Source: Lysobacterales bacterium
GTDB lineage: Bacteria > Pseudomonadota > Gammaproteobacteria > Xanthomonadales > SZUA-36
NCBI GenBank assembly: GCA_009692275.1
Contig: SHZL01000085.1
Span: 1 to 9,834, forward strand
Length of the DNA: 9,834 nucleotides
Direction of reading: 5' to 3'
Shown here: positions 1-7,475 of the stretch, piece after piece
Position numbering within the stretch: position 1 is the stretch's first letter
How the letters are laid out: every line of letters begins with the position of its first letter
Notes under the pieces: model-generated
What the model saw: the letters and a program-made list of their open reading frames with translations, nothing else
What the model was told of the DNA's origin: nothing
Database searches by the model: none
Translations under genes and position numbers: made by a program

Positions 1-1250
1 CCCCCGGCAAACAGCCAGGTGTCAAGCACGGCATCATGGCGGCGGCCATCGAGCAAGGGATATTGGGCGTCCAGTTCAACCAGGTCCGCGCGGCGGCCCG
101 CCTCGATCCGTCCCGTTGGCTGGCCCAGCGCCCGCGCACCGCCCAGGGCGGCGCCCTGGTAGAGCGTACGGCCGCAACTTTCACCATTACGCGCCAGTAC
201 ATTCCTTCGGTGTGTTCGCAGGCGGCAGCCAAACTCCAGCAAACGCAGTTCTTCGGCGACGGATACTCTCAAGTTGCTGTCGCTGCCAATGCCAAAAGAA
301 CCTCCCTTCTCCAACCAGCGCCCGGCCTCGAAAAAACCATCTGCCAGGTCTGCTTCCGTGGTTGGGCACAGACCAGCCGTGGCACCGCTTGCGGCCGCCC
401 GATCCAGCTCATTGCGTTCCAGATGGGTCGCATGCACCAGGCACCAGTGGGAATTGATAGCAAAATGGTCCAGCAACCAGTTAACCGGCCTGGCACCCAG
501 GACGGACAAGCACTCTTCAACTTCAGCTGTTTGTTCTGCAATATGAATGTGGACCGGAAGGCCTTGCGTTTCTGGTGCATCCAGCACCATTCGCAGCTGA
601 TCCTGCGATACCGCGCGCAGAGAGTGCGGGGCGATTCCAAGCTGGTGCAAGGGCCTGTTCCTGATCAATTCGCCACAGGCGGAAAACAAACGCATGAATT
701 GTTCCGGCGAGTTTTGGAATCGTTGCTGGCGTGCGGAAACGGTGTCCGAGGTAAAGCCACTGCGGCAATACAATACCGGCAATAGCGTCAGTGCCATGCC
801 TGATCCGTCTGCCGCCTCGATCAGGGCATTGCTCATTTCAGCCGGATTATCGAACGGCTGCCCGCCCACCTGGTGGTGCAGGTAGTGGAATTCTGCGCAG
901 GCGGTATACCCTGCTTCCAGCATTTCGACCTGCAGCAAGGCGGCTATCGCTTGCAAAGCTTCAGGTGTGATGCGATCAGCGAGGCCATACATGGCTTCTC
1001 GCCAGGTCCAGAAGCTGTCGGCTTTTCCACCGCCTGTTTCAGTTAGCCCCGCCATCTGGCGTTGGAATGCGTGGCTATGAAGATTGGGCATGCCCGGCAC
1101 AACATGACCCCTCAAACCGGCCCTGGATTCACCTTCGCGAAGGGCTGAGACGCCGGTGATGAACCCTGCATCGTCAATGCAAATACGGGCGTGGTCTATC
1201 CAGCCACCGGGTGTAAGGACCGAGTCACACAGTATTTCCCGATCTGTCAT
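1..1250 (-). CDS. hutF: Formimidoylglutamate deiminase HutF (3' end missing)
   Basis: Hydrolyses N-formimino-L-glutamate to N-formyl-L-glutamate and ammonia (EC 3.5.3.13), the fourth step of the five-step histidine degradation route; cytoplasmic, metal-dependent amidohydrolase superfamily. About 416 codons are visible in one unbroken frame; family members are usually about 450 residues, so only a short C-terminal tail lies outside the window. Visible motifs: PNLHSHAFQR with the HxH metal pair at H58/H60, VHIHIAEQ with H234/H236, LVHATHL with H273/H276, and GSDSN with the metal-ligand aspartate D324. Near the edge a conserved stretch reads GESCGRTLYQGAALGG, followed by TGRIEAGRRADLVELD. The start is the ATG at 1250, which shares ATGA with the hutG stop and has no strong Shine-Dalgarno of its own, so translational coupling to hutG is likely. 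A guanine deaminase-like amidohydrolase is the nearest alternative, but the hutG partner and the motif set favour HutF. Confidence 0.95.
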   Translation of the reverse strand, partial: MTDREILCDSVLTPGGWIDHARICIDDAGFITGVSALREGESRAGLRGHVVPGMPNLHSHAFQRQMAGLTETGGGKADSFWTWREAMYGLADRITPEALQAIAALLQVEMLEAGYTACAEFHYLHHQVGGQPFDNPAEMSNALIEAADGSGMALTLLPVLYCRSGFTSDTVSARQQRFQNSPEQFMRLFSACGELIRNRPLHQLGIAPHSLRAVSQDQLRMVLDAPETQGLPVHIHIAEQTAEVEECLSVLGARPVNWLLDHFAINSHWCLVHATHLERNELDRAAASGATAGLCPTTEADLADGFFEAGRWLEKGGSFGIGSDSNLRVSVAEELRLLEFGCRLRTHRRNVLARNGESCGRTLYQGAALGGARALGQPTGRIEAGRRADLVELDAQYPLLDGRRHDAVLDTWLFAG

Positions 1251-2062
1251 GTGCAGGTACCGGAAGGTTGCCACTGCATCAAAATATGTACGAGGCTTCT
1301 CAGCACGTCTTGCATTGCCTCGGCACGTTCCCCGATCCACAGCCTTGCTTCTTCATCCATATAGGCCGACTGCGCCATTTCCAGTTGCAGGGCGTGCACG
1401 CCGTCCCGGGGCGAGCCGCAGTGCCTGGTGATATACCCGCCCTTGAACCGGCCATCAACAACCAGGGAATAGCGCTCGTCGCGCAACGCTGCAGCAGCAG
1501 ATTCGACCAGGGACTGGTGAGCGCTGCGGCCGTCGTTACTGCCCAGATTCAGATCAGGAAGTATGCCACTGAACAGCAAAGGCTCCTTGCTGCGGATGGA
1601 GTGGGCATCCAACAGCACGGCAAAACCATGGATGCTTCGAATTCTTTCCAGCTCTGCTTTCAAGCACTGATGGTAGGGCTCCCAGTATTCTGCTACGCGC
1701 GTGCGCGCTTGCATGGGACTGGGCTCTGCCCCGGCAGCATAAATCGCCGTCCCTGAAAAGGTGCGTGTAGGTACCAGGCCAGTCTGCAAGCTTACGCCGG
1801 CCGTGTCGTAGAGAGGGGCATCATCAGGCGGCCGGTTAAGGTCAACCACATAGCGGGACATGGGCGCAACGATCATTCCGGCCCCCGTTTCAGGCGCCCA
1901 TTGGTAGAGTCGATCAACAAACCAGTCTGTATCAGGCAAGCCACGGCCTTCCTCTGAAAAATCTTCCCACAAGGCAGGGGGCACCCTGATGCCGGAGTGC
2001 GGGACACTGATCAACAGGTTTGAGCTGCCGCATTGAAGCCGGGGTTTGGATTCCGTTTTCAT
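1247..2062 (-). CDS. hutG: N-formylglutamate deformylase HutG
   Basis: Hydrolyses N-formyl-L-glutamate to L-glutamate and formate (EC 3.5.1.68), the last step of the HutF-dependent histidine route. The 271-residue length fits the N-formylglutamate amidohydrolase family. Seen from the N terminus: LLISVPHSG with H22, DTDWFVDRLY (D44, D46), SRYVVDLNRPPDD (D75, N77), LLDAHSIRS (D152, H154), and ITRHCGSPRDG followed by HALQLEMAQSAYMDE (H214, E228). These His/Asp/Glu positions are the expected metal and catalytic residues of the family. I chose the ATG at 2062; an in-frame TTG at 2071 would add three residues (L/M-H-H), and neither has a convincing Shine-Dalgarno. The gene starts only about 30 bases beyond the T-tract of the pil terminator. 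It overlaps hutF by four bases, so the two form one transcript. No HutC-type operator is evident to me. Confidence 0.94.
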   Translation of the reverse strand: MKTESKPRLQCGSSNLLISVPHSGIRVPPALWEDFSEEGRGLPDTDWFVDRLYQWAPETGAGMIVAPMSRYVVDLNRPPDDAPLYDTAGVSLQTGLVPTRTFSGTAIYAAGAEPSPMQARTRVAEYWEPYHQCLKAELERIRSIHGFAVLLDAHSIRSKEPLLFSGILPDLNLGSNDGRSAHQSLVESAAAALRDERYSLVVDGRFKGGYITRHCGSPRDGVHALQLEMAQSAYMDEEARLWIGERAEAMQDVLRSLVHILMQWQPSGTCT

Positions 2063-2091
2063 GTGGTGCAATGTACCGCAAATGGCCGATA

Positions 2092-2121
2092 GAAGAAAAA
2101 ACGCCCGGGAATCCCGGGCGT
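2092..2121 (-). terminator. Rho-independent terminator of the pil operon
   Basis: A perfect 9-bp inverted repeat, ACGCCCGGG and CCCGGGCGT, has a 3-base loop. On the minus strand it is followed directly by a run of T residues interrupted by one C (TTTTTTCTTCT). It lies 24 bases beyond the pilQ stop. The plus-strand side has no T-tract, so it acts on minus-strand transcription, that is, at the end of pilMNOPQ. Confidence 0.9.
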
Positions 2122-2144
2122 CTCAACAACCTGACAGGCAATAC

Positions 2145-4298
2145 TTACAGAATCGGACGGTCTTCAACAATGGTGGGCGTGACGAATATCAGCAGTTCAC
2201 GCTTCTTGTTTTGATTGCCACGCCGCCGGAACAACGCACCGACGTAAGGAATGTCACCCAGGAATGGCACTTTCTCTGTGCTAGACGATTTTTCATCCTG
2301 GAAAATACCGCCCAAAACAACCGTATCACCATTGGCAACGAGTACCTTCGTTTGGACCTCCCGGGTGTCAATTGAAGGTACGGAACCGCCGCGTGAGGTC
2401 TGGAAAATTTCTCCAACCGAATCCTGCTTGACGTTCAGGTCTAACTGGACGCGGTTATCCGGCGTGATCAGTGGGGTGACCTTCAGTTGCAGCACAGCGT
2501 CCTTGAACTGAACCGAAGTCGCACCTGAAGAGGTAGCTTCCTCGTACGGGATCTCAACACCCTGCTGAATGAACGCTTCCGCCTGGTTGGCGGTAATCAC
2601 CCGCGGAGTTGAAATGATTTCGCCCTCTCCTTCTGCTTCCAGGGCGGACAATTCAAGATCCAGGATCACGTTGCTGGAAAGGAATGAAAATCCAATGGTG
2701 CTTGCGTTAGGATCTGTGGCCGGCAAATTGACCTGGTATCGATTCGGGAAACTGGGAAGATCCAGCAGCCCGTCATCCCTGGGGTTGATGCGCGGATTGA
2801 TAACATCTGTCGCTGCACCATCACCAGCTACGATAAAGATGTTGCTTCCGATGTGCGCATAGGTCACGCCAAACCGTACGCCCAACTCATGGACGAATTC
2901 AGAGTTGGCGATCACGATGCGTGATTCAATCTGAACCTGGCGCACCGCGCGGTCCAGCTTGGTCAGCAACTGGCGAATTTCAACAATTTGATCCGCCGTG
3001 TCCGTAAGGAGCAGGGTATTGGTTCGCTCGTCTACTGCCACTGAACCACGCTCAGACAGGAGACCTGGGGCATCGGAATCGCCTGAGTTGCTGGAGCCGC
3101 CGGACGTTTCGATCAGGGCCTTCATATCCTCGGCTTTCGCATACGACATGGGGATTAAAACCGTCACCAGTGGTTCAAGAATCCGTTTGTCCTGTTGCGC
3201 CTTCAGCAATTCCTGCTCACGGGCTGCTATTTCCTGGGTCGGCCCAATCCACAGGACGTTGCCGTTTTCGCGCTTGTCCAGGTTACGTGCGTTCATAACC
3301 ATATCAAGCGCCTGGTCCCACGGTACGTTGGTCAGCCTGAGCGTCAGGTTGCCCCCAACGCTGTCCGCAACCACGATATTCAGGTCAGACACGTCCGCAA
3401 TCAGTTGCAGAACGGATCGCACAGGAATGTCCTGGAAATTAAACGTAACCTTGGTTTCCGTGTAGACCTTTTCTTCGAAGAGCCTGGAAGCATCTTCTTC
3501 GGATGCAGACTGGTTGATGTCAATCAGGTCTTTCACTTCTATGACGACGGTGTTATCAGCCTCGTACGACAAGTGCTCATAGGCGCCCGCAACCGTCAAT
3601 CGTATCCTGACACCGTTATCAATGTTAGAAGCGTCAATCATCTGCACCGGTGTGGCAAAATCGACTACATCCAGGCGCTGGCGCAACTGATCGGGCAGGC
3701 TGACGTTCATCAAATCAATAGTGATCCGGTCCGCACCATCTTCAATCGTCATATTGGCACCGGGTTTGTTCATCGAAAGGATGACCCGGCCCTGGCCGGC
3801 TTCACCCCGGCGGAAATCAATTCCCTCAATGATATAGCCACCCGCTCCGGAGTTGCTGCGCTGCATGCTTTCAGTCGCAGCAACTGCGGGAGTTGCTACA
3901 GCCCCGCCAGATCCGGCAATAGTGAGCACCACGCGGCCATCGCTTGCGGCGTAGTCGTAGTCCACCGGATTATCCAGGTCGACCACCATCCGGGTGCGCC
4001 CACCCGCAGCACTCACCGTAAATTTCTGCACTGCCCCGGCGCCAACCGAAACCGGGTCGCTGCCTCCCGAGCTGGTGGTTTTAGCCAGGTCAAGGACGAT
4101 CCTCGCGGGATCTTCAGTCGCGAAAACGCTGACCTCCGGTATGTCCCCGACGGTGGCGAGCGTGATTTTCACGCCGCCATCAGAGGTAGCGTCATAGTCG
4201 ATGCCCGTCACTTCGGTGGCCGCAAATGCAGTCGCCAACGGGGCTGTCACACAGATCAGGCCTAGACCTGTCAGAAATCCTTTTCTCAAAATACGCAT
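2145..4298 (-). CDS. pilQ: Type IV pilus secretin PilQ
   Basis: Outer-membrane secretin that forms the gated channel through which the type IV pilus passes. With the start used here it has 717 residues. Seen: a signal peptide at about 1-26 (basic MRILRK, hydrophobic core, AFA-A cleavage site); two AMIN-like peptidoglycan-binding regions at about 27-130 and 155-258; an STN/N0 domain at about 281-350 (FNFQDIPVRSVLQLIADVSD); a secretin N1 domain at about 376-455; and the secretin barrel domain to the C terminus with the signature VPFLGDIPYVGALFR at 677-691. A Gly/Ser/Asp loop interrupts N1 near residue 400. Two starts are credible. The ATG at 4298 has GAGGG six bases upstream and gives a normal signal peptide. 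The in-frame ATG at 4358 has AAGAGG seven bases upstream and adds 20 mostly hydrophilic residues (737 total). I prefer 4298 because of the signal peptide. It is the last gene of pilMNOPQ and is followed by a strong terminator. PilP is its periplasmic partner. Confidence 0.96.
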   Translation of the reverse strand: MRILRKGFLTGLGLICVTAPLATAFAATEVTGIDYDATSDGGVKITLATVGDIPEVSVFATEDPARIVLDLAKTTSSGGSDPVSVGAGAVQKFTVSAAGGRTRMVVDLDNPVDYDYAASDGRVVLTIAGSGGAVATPAVAATESMQRSNSGAGGYIIEGIDFRRGEAGQGRVILSMNKPGANMTIEDGADRITIDLMNVSLPDQLRQRLDVVDFATPVQMIDASNIDNGVRIRLTVAGAYEHLSYEADNTVVIEVKDLIDINQSASEEDASRLFEEKVYTETKVTFNFQDIPVRSVLQLIADVSDLNIVVADSVGGNLTLRLTNVPWDQALDMVMNARNLDKRENGNVLWIGPTQEIAAREQELLKAQQDKRILEPLVTVLIPMSYAKAEDMKALIETSGGSSNSGDSDAPGLLSERGSVAVDERTNTLLLTDTADQIVEIRQLLTKLDRAVRQVQIESRIVIANSEFVHELGVRFGVTYAHIGSNIFIVAGDGAATDVINPRINPRDDGLLDLPSFPNRYQVNLPATDPNASTIGFSFLSSNVILDLELSALEAEGEGEIISTPRVITANQAEAFIQQGVEIPYEEATSSGATSVQFKDAVLQLKVTPLITPDNRVQLDLNVKQDSVGEIFQTSRGGSVPSIDTREVQTKVLVANGDTVVLGGIFQDEKSSSTEKVPFLGDIPYVGALFRRRGNQNKKRELLIFVTPTIVEDRPIL

Positions 4299-4304
4299 GC
4301 TGCG

Positions 4305-4310
4305 CCCTCT
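4305..4310 (-). promoter_or_regulatory. Shine-Dalgarno deciding the pilQ start
   Basis: AGAGGG on the minus strand, six bases before the ATG at 4298. It supports the start that begins directly with the signal peptide. A competing AAGAGG lies at 4366-4371, seven bases before the in-frame ATG at 4358, so the ribosome-binding site alone does not settle the start. Confidence 0.6.
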
Positions 4311-4395
4311 ATTACAGATTTGCGGCTCAATTGAAAGCCATTCCTTGTCGCTCTTCATTGCACTGCCTCTTGAGGTTGACTGCTCAACGCGCTAC

Positions 4396-4947
4396 TCATT
4401 TTCGCTTCTCGCCAATAGCCAGTGACACCGGCCTGACAAGCCAGCCACCCACTCCGTCAGCAATAAACTCACTCAGGTCCACCGCATTCGGCTTGATCTG
4501 AGCGATTTTCCCGTGATTTTTACCCATGTAGTTGCCTATAGAAACCCTGTGCACGACGCTGTCCGGATCCTGGATAAGGACCCAATAGGATGACTCCTTG
4601 GTAAAGGTTCCTACCATTGTTAGCGTGTCGAGTTCGAATCTTTCCAGGTATTCCCTGGTGCGCTGCAGATCCGGCTGCGGTCCTTTGCCCTTTGTTCCCG
4701 GGGCTGTTTCGTCAGCGCCTTCGCTGGTCGATGCCCGGAACGGGTCACGCCCGGCCAGACCGTCATAAACATAGGGTGTGTAGGTGCGCACCGGAGGAAT
4801 GGGCGGGATGGGAGCAGAAGGCCTCGCTTTGACTTCAGCGATGTATCTGTTCAGATTGTCCTGTTCCTGATTGCATGCACCGAGCACGCATGCAAGCAAG
4901 GCCGCGAAAAGACCGGATTTCCAATTGAGGGCTGCTTGACGTTTCAT
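4396..4947 (-). CDS. pilP: Type IV pilus assembly lipoprotein PilP
   Basis: Periplasmic lipoprotein linking the inner-membrane PilN/PilO complex to the N0 domain of the PilQ secretin. It has 183 residues, typical for PilP. Seen: a lipoprotein signal peptide ending in the lipobox LGAC with the acylated cysteine at C25; Asn at +2 does not match the inner-membrane Asp retention signal. A Pro-rich extended segment follows (about 41-60, PSAPIPPIPPV), then the family motif YDGLAGRDPF near 61-70, a polar linker, and a C-terminal beta domain from about 98 (FELDTLTMVGTF onward to GWLVRPVSL). The ATG overlaps the pilO stop by four bases (ATGA) and is preceded by GAAGG inside pilO. A gap of about 97 bases (37 if the upstream pilQ start is used) separates it from pilQ. 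Confidence 0.95.
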   Translation of the reverse strand: MKRQAALNWKSGLFAALLACVLGACNQEQDNLNRYIAEVKARPSAPIPPIPPVRTYTPYVYDGLAGRDPFRASTSEGADETAPGTKGKGPQPDLQRTREYLERFELDTLTMVGTFTKESSYWVLIQDPDSVVHRVSIGNYMGKNHGKIAQIKPNAVDLSEFIADGVGGWLVRPVSLAIGEKRK

Positions 4948-5600
4948 GGCGTTGCCTTCGGAGGCTGTGCCGCTGCTGCTGCAGTGGCAGCCTCGTCTTC
5001 GTCAATGTAGCGATAGGTCTTTACCGTACCTTCCAGGATGAGCCGTCCATCATTCCGAGCCCCACCCGGGTCTTTATCAGTTGCGGGCCTCAACGAGATG
5101 TCATTCATGGTCAATATGACAACCCGCGGCAACGAGGCTACACCGCTGACGAATGCACCAAACTGGTGGTAATCGCCCAACATTCGAACCGAGATTGGCC
5201 GTTCTGCATAAAAATCGTGCAGGGTCTCGGCATTGGGCTGGAACAGTTGCACATCAATACCTGCCCCCAGCGCCGTCTGGGAAATATCCACCAGGAGCTT
5301 ATCCATTTCCGTCTTGCTTGGCAGCTGGCGAAACATGGTTTCCAGCAGCTTCTGCATTTCGGCCAATTGCGCTTCATAAGCTTCGAGGTTGGCTGCTTTT
5401 TGTTGCTTGTACTCAAACTCAGACCGAAGCGTCAATTCCTGCTGCTGCACGACCGTGAGTTGCTCAACCTTGTTTTTGACCAGCAAGAAGTAGCCAATAC
5501 CAAGAATGATGCACAACAGCACCGTGAGGATGAAGTACCTGATAGACAGCGGAGCGCTGCCAATATCGTCAAAGTCGAGATCTCGCAGTTCGTTTAACAT
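4944..5600 (-). CDS. pilO: Type IV pilus inner-membrane protein PilO
   Basis: Inner-membrane component of the pilus alignment subcomplex; in this family it forms a heterodimer with PilN and binds PilP. It has 218 residues. Seen: a short cytoplasmic N terminus (MLNELRDLDFDDIGSAP), one transmembrane helix at about 22-41, a Gln/Glu-rich coiled coil at about 43-95, and a periplasmic ferredoxin-like domain with the characteristic GDYHQFGAFVSGVASLPRVV segment near 142-161. The C terminus is an acidic then Ala/Pro-rich tail (DEDEAATAAAAAQPPKATP), probably disordered. The ATG shares one base with the pilN stop (TGATG) and has a GGGGG run seven bases upstream in the end of pilN. Its own stop overlaps pilP by four bases. 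Confidence 0.95.
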   Translation of the reverse strand: MLNELRDLDFDDIGSAPLSIRYFILTVLLCIILGIGYFLLVKNKVEQLTVVQQQELTLRSEFEYKQQKAANLEAYEAQLAEMQKLLETMFRQLPSKTEMDKLLVDISQTALGAGIDVQLFQPNAETLHDFYAERPISVRMLGDYHQFGAFVSGVASLPRVVILTMNDISLRPATDKDPGGARNDGRLILEGTVKTYRYIDEDEAATAAAAAQPPKATP

Positions 5601-6190
5601 CAGTTAGCCCCCGCCGCTGAGTCTTCTACCTGCCCTATCTCAGTTGTTGGGCGCAAGCCAACCTGGATGGCATATTCATACGTTTCGGTGCGGGATTCCG
5701 GCTTTTCCGCCGCCCGCACATATTGCAGCTCAGGATTCACGAACAGGGCCATTTGCTCGAGGCTATGCAGGTAGGCGGATACTCTTGCGTTGGACTGACT
5801 GGTACCCAACAGGGTCACGTTAGCGCCTTGCTGGCGCACACTGCTCAGCGTGACTCCGACCGGGACCGATTTGGCCAGCGTATCCAGTAATTCAACGGTC
5901 AACGACCTGCTGGCCTGCAACTCTTCAATGACCTGTTTTCGGGACAATAAGCGGTTGCGGGTCTTTTCCAATTCTGCAATGCGATTGATGCGCTCTTGCA
6001 AGCGGTCGATTTCCGTCTGGATCTGCTGGTTGCGGAGTTCCTGCATGGATATTTTCTGATCAAAAAATAACCCGACGATCAAGACAAGAATCGCTCCCAG
6101 GACCAAGGTTCCAACCAGCGAAAAAAGGAATTTCTGCTGGCGTTCCTTACGCGCTTCCTCGCGCCACGGTAAAAGATTGATTCTGGCCAT
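5600..6190 (-). CDS. pilN: Type IV pilus inner-membrane protein PilN
   Basis: Bitopic inner-membrane protein of the alignment subcomplex; pairs with PilO in the periplasm and recruits PilM in the cytoplasm. It has 196 residues. Seen: the conserved PilM-binding peptide INLLPWR at residues 4-10, a basic linker, one transmembrane helix at about 21-43, a periplasmic coiled coil at about 45-95 rich in Gln/Glu/Arg, and a ferredoxin-like domain from about 98 (LTVELLDTLAKSVPVGVTL onward). The tail from about 183 is acidic and small-residue rich. The ATG shares one base with the pilM stop (TAATG). A GGGGG run eight bases upstream, in the last codons of pilM, is the likely ribosome-binding site. Confidence 0.96.
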   Translation of the reverse strand: MARINLLPWREEARKERQQKFLFSLVGTLVLGAILVLIVGLFFDQKISMQELRNQQIQTEIDRLQERINRIAELEKTRNRLLSRKQVIEELQASRSLTVELLDTLAKSVPVGVTLSSVRQQGANVTLLGTSQSNARVSAYLHSLEQMALFVNPELQYVRAAEKPESRTETYEYAIQVGLRPTTEIGQVEDSAAGAN

Positions 6191-7248
6191 TAGTCAAACC
6201 CCCGCAATGCCAGTCCCATGGACACCATCAGGTTGGGAGCATTTTTTGTCAGGGAGGAAACCGCAACTGAGGGCGCGATTTCCAGGCCACTCACGGGGTC
6301 CGCAATATTGGTCTTGATGCCAAGCTCTTGTTCTATCACTTCGGTCAAGCCTTTTAGCGTAGCCATTCCACCGGAAAGGTAGATGGTGCGGATATTGGAA
6401 AATTCACTGCTAGAGCTATAGAACTGCAAGGCCCGGCTGATCTGGTGCACCACGCTGAACATGAAAGGCTCCAGAACAGCGTCTTCGAAATCTTCCGGCC
6501 CGGGCTCCCCGCGATTGAAAAACTCCGCCTGTTCAGCTGTCATGTCATACCGGCGCATGATTTCTTCAGTCAATTGATGCGACCCGAACGGATGGTCACG
6601 GGTGTAAATCACCCGGCCATTGCGCAGGATCAGCAGAGTTGAAAGATCGTGACCGATATCAAACAGACCAACTGTCTCGGTGCTGCGAATCCCTTCCCGC
6701 TCGCGGATCAGTTCAAAGGCGTTGGCAATGGCAAAGGCTTTAACATCTACAACCTTGGCCTTCAATCCCAGTGATTCCAGGGCATCCTGCCTGCTTTCGA
6801 CGTTTTCGTTCTTGCTGGCTGCCAGCAGGATGTCAACCATGTCCGCGTTGCGGGCAGATGGACCAAGTACCTCGAAATCCAGGCTGATTTCATCCAGCGG
6901 ATAGGGAATGTACTGATTCGCTTCGATCTGAACCTGGCTTTCGATGTCGGCTTCAGCCAGGTTGGCCGGCAGGCTGATCGTCTTGGTAAAGACCGCCGAA
7001 CCGGATACGGCTACTGCACAATACTTTGAGCTGGAACCGGATTTTCTTATGGCAGACTTGATCGCATCCGAAATGGCGTCGATATCCTGGGCCGATTTCT
7101 CAACAATAACGCCCTGCGGCAGCGGCTCTATCGCGAAATGATCAATGCGAAAGCTGGATCCATGACGTGAAAGTTGCAGCAAGCGAATGCTTGATGCCCC
7201 GATGTCCAGCCCAATTATGGGTGGACGCTTTGTGCCCAATAGTTTCAA
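6190..7248 (-). CDS. pilM: Type IV pilus assembly actin-like ATPase PilM
   Basis: Cytoplasmic actin/FtsA-like nucleotide-binding protein that docks onto the PilN N terminus and couples the pilus motor side to the alignment complex. It has 352 residues, normal for PilM. Seen: the phosphate-1 motif GLDIGASSIRLLQL at 13-26, the segment QIEANQYIPYPLDEISLDFEV at about 107-127 typical of PilM, the phosphate-2 motif VGLFDIGHDLSTLLI at 193-207, and the adenosine motif YLSGGMATLKGLTEVIEQEL at 290-309. The likely start is a TTG at 7248: it gives MKLLGTKRPPIIGLDIG, which matches the usual short N-terminal lead into the first motif. A GGGGG run lies four bases upstream, and no ATG is available close by. 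It is the first gene of the pilMNOPQ operon. Confidence 0.95.
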   Translation of the reverse strand: MKLLGTKRPPIIGLDIGASSIRLLQLSRHGSSFRIDHFAIEPLPQGVIVEKSAQDIDAISDAIKSAIRKSGSSSKYCAVAVSGSAVFTKTISLPANLAEADIESQVQIEANQYIPYPLDEISLDFEVLGPSARNADMVDILLAASKNENVESRQDALESLGLKAKVVDVKAFAIANAFELIREREGIRSTETVGLFDIGHDLSTLLILRNGRVIYTRDHPFGSHQLTEEIMRRYDMTAEQAEFFNRGEPGPEDFEDAVLEPFMFSVVHQISRALQFYSSSSEFSNIRTIYLSGGMATLKGLTEVIEQELGIKTNIADPVSGLEIAPSVAVSSLTKNAPNLMVSMGLALRGFD

Positions 7249-7293
7249 ATTGCCCCCAACCCTATGTTCGACAATGGTTTACTGAGACTTCTT

Positions 7294-7329
7294 AGACTTG
7301 TTTCTAACAGAAATTGAACAGTATCTCAA
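7294..7329 (-). promoter_or_regulatory. Candidate sigma-70-type promoter for pilMNOPQ
   Basis: On the minus strand, TTGAGA (7329-7324) matches five of six positions of the -35 consensus. A 17-base spacer follows, then TAGAAA (7306-7301), a four-of-six -10. Transcription would start near 7294 and leave a leader of about 45 bases before the pilM TTG. This is pattern matching only; start-site data would decide it. Confidence 0.4.
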
Positions 7330-7410
7330 TGGGTACGACACAAATTTTTCAATTCCCGGCCACAAGTCAGCAGCGCAAATAACTCTCAGGTCTCATGCAA
7401 GATGCTGTGT

Positions 7411-7475
7411 AGCAGGGAAGAAACGAGCGCCAGGTCAGGCTGTCGCATCAAGATTGGTGAGGCCGCTTCCCTGCT
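7411..7475. repeat. Perfect 10-bp inverted repeat with 45-base spacer
   Basis: AGCAGGGAAG at 7411-7420 is the exact reverse complement of CTTCCCTGCT at 7466-7475. The spacer holds a smaller imperfect hairpin (GCG-CAG at about 7427-7433 against CTG-CGC at about 7439-7446). Neither arm is followed by a T-tract, so this is not an intrinsic terminator. It could be a structured leader, a looping operator pair, or chance. Confidence 0.5.

Noticed and set aside
130..240. Apparent frameshift in hutF near its 3' end
   Set aside because: A quick reading drifted out of frame, but codon-by-codon translation gives a continuous family-like sequence (GESCGRTLYQGAALGG onward to the edge). There is no frameshift.
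36..785. A 249-codon plus-strand open frame at the left edge, with other shadow frames on both strands
   Set aside because: It lies opposite hutF, whose minus-strand frame is unbroken from 1250 to the edge and carries all the family motifs. The plus-strand frame has no recognisable domain.
1268..1756. 162-codon plus-strand open frame opposite hutG
   Set aside because: Antisense shadow of hutG; no ribosome-binding site and no domain features.
3195..4265. A 356-codon plus-strand open frame antisense to pilQ
   Set aside because: Long antisense frames are common opposite genes with this codon bias. Its translation has no coherent domain, while pilQ on the other strand is fully recognisable.
4375..4388. 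Small inverted repeat GTTGA-CTGC-TCAAC in the pilP-pilQ gap
   Set aside because: Only five base pairs, no T-tract on either side; expected by chance and too weak to call a terminator or attenuator.
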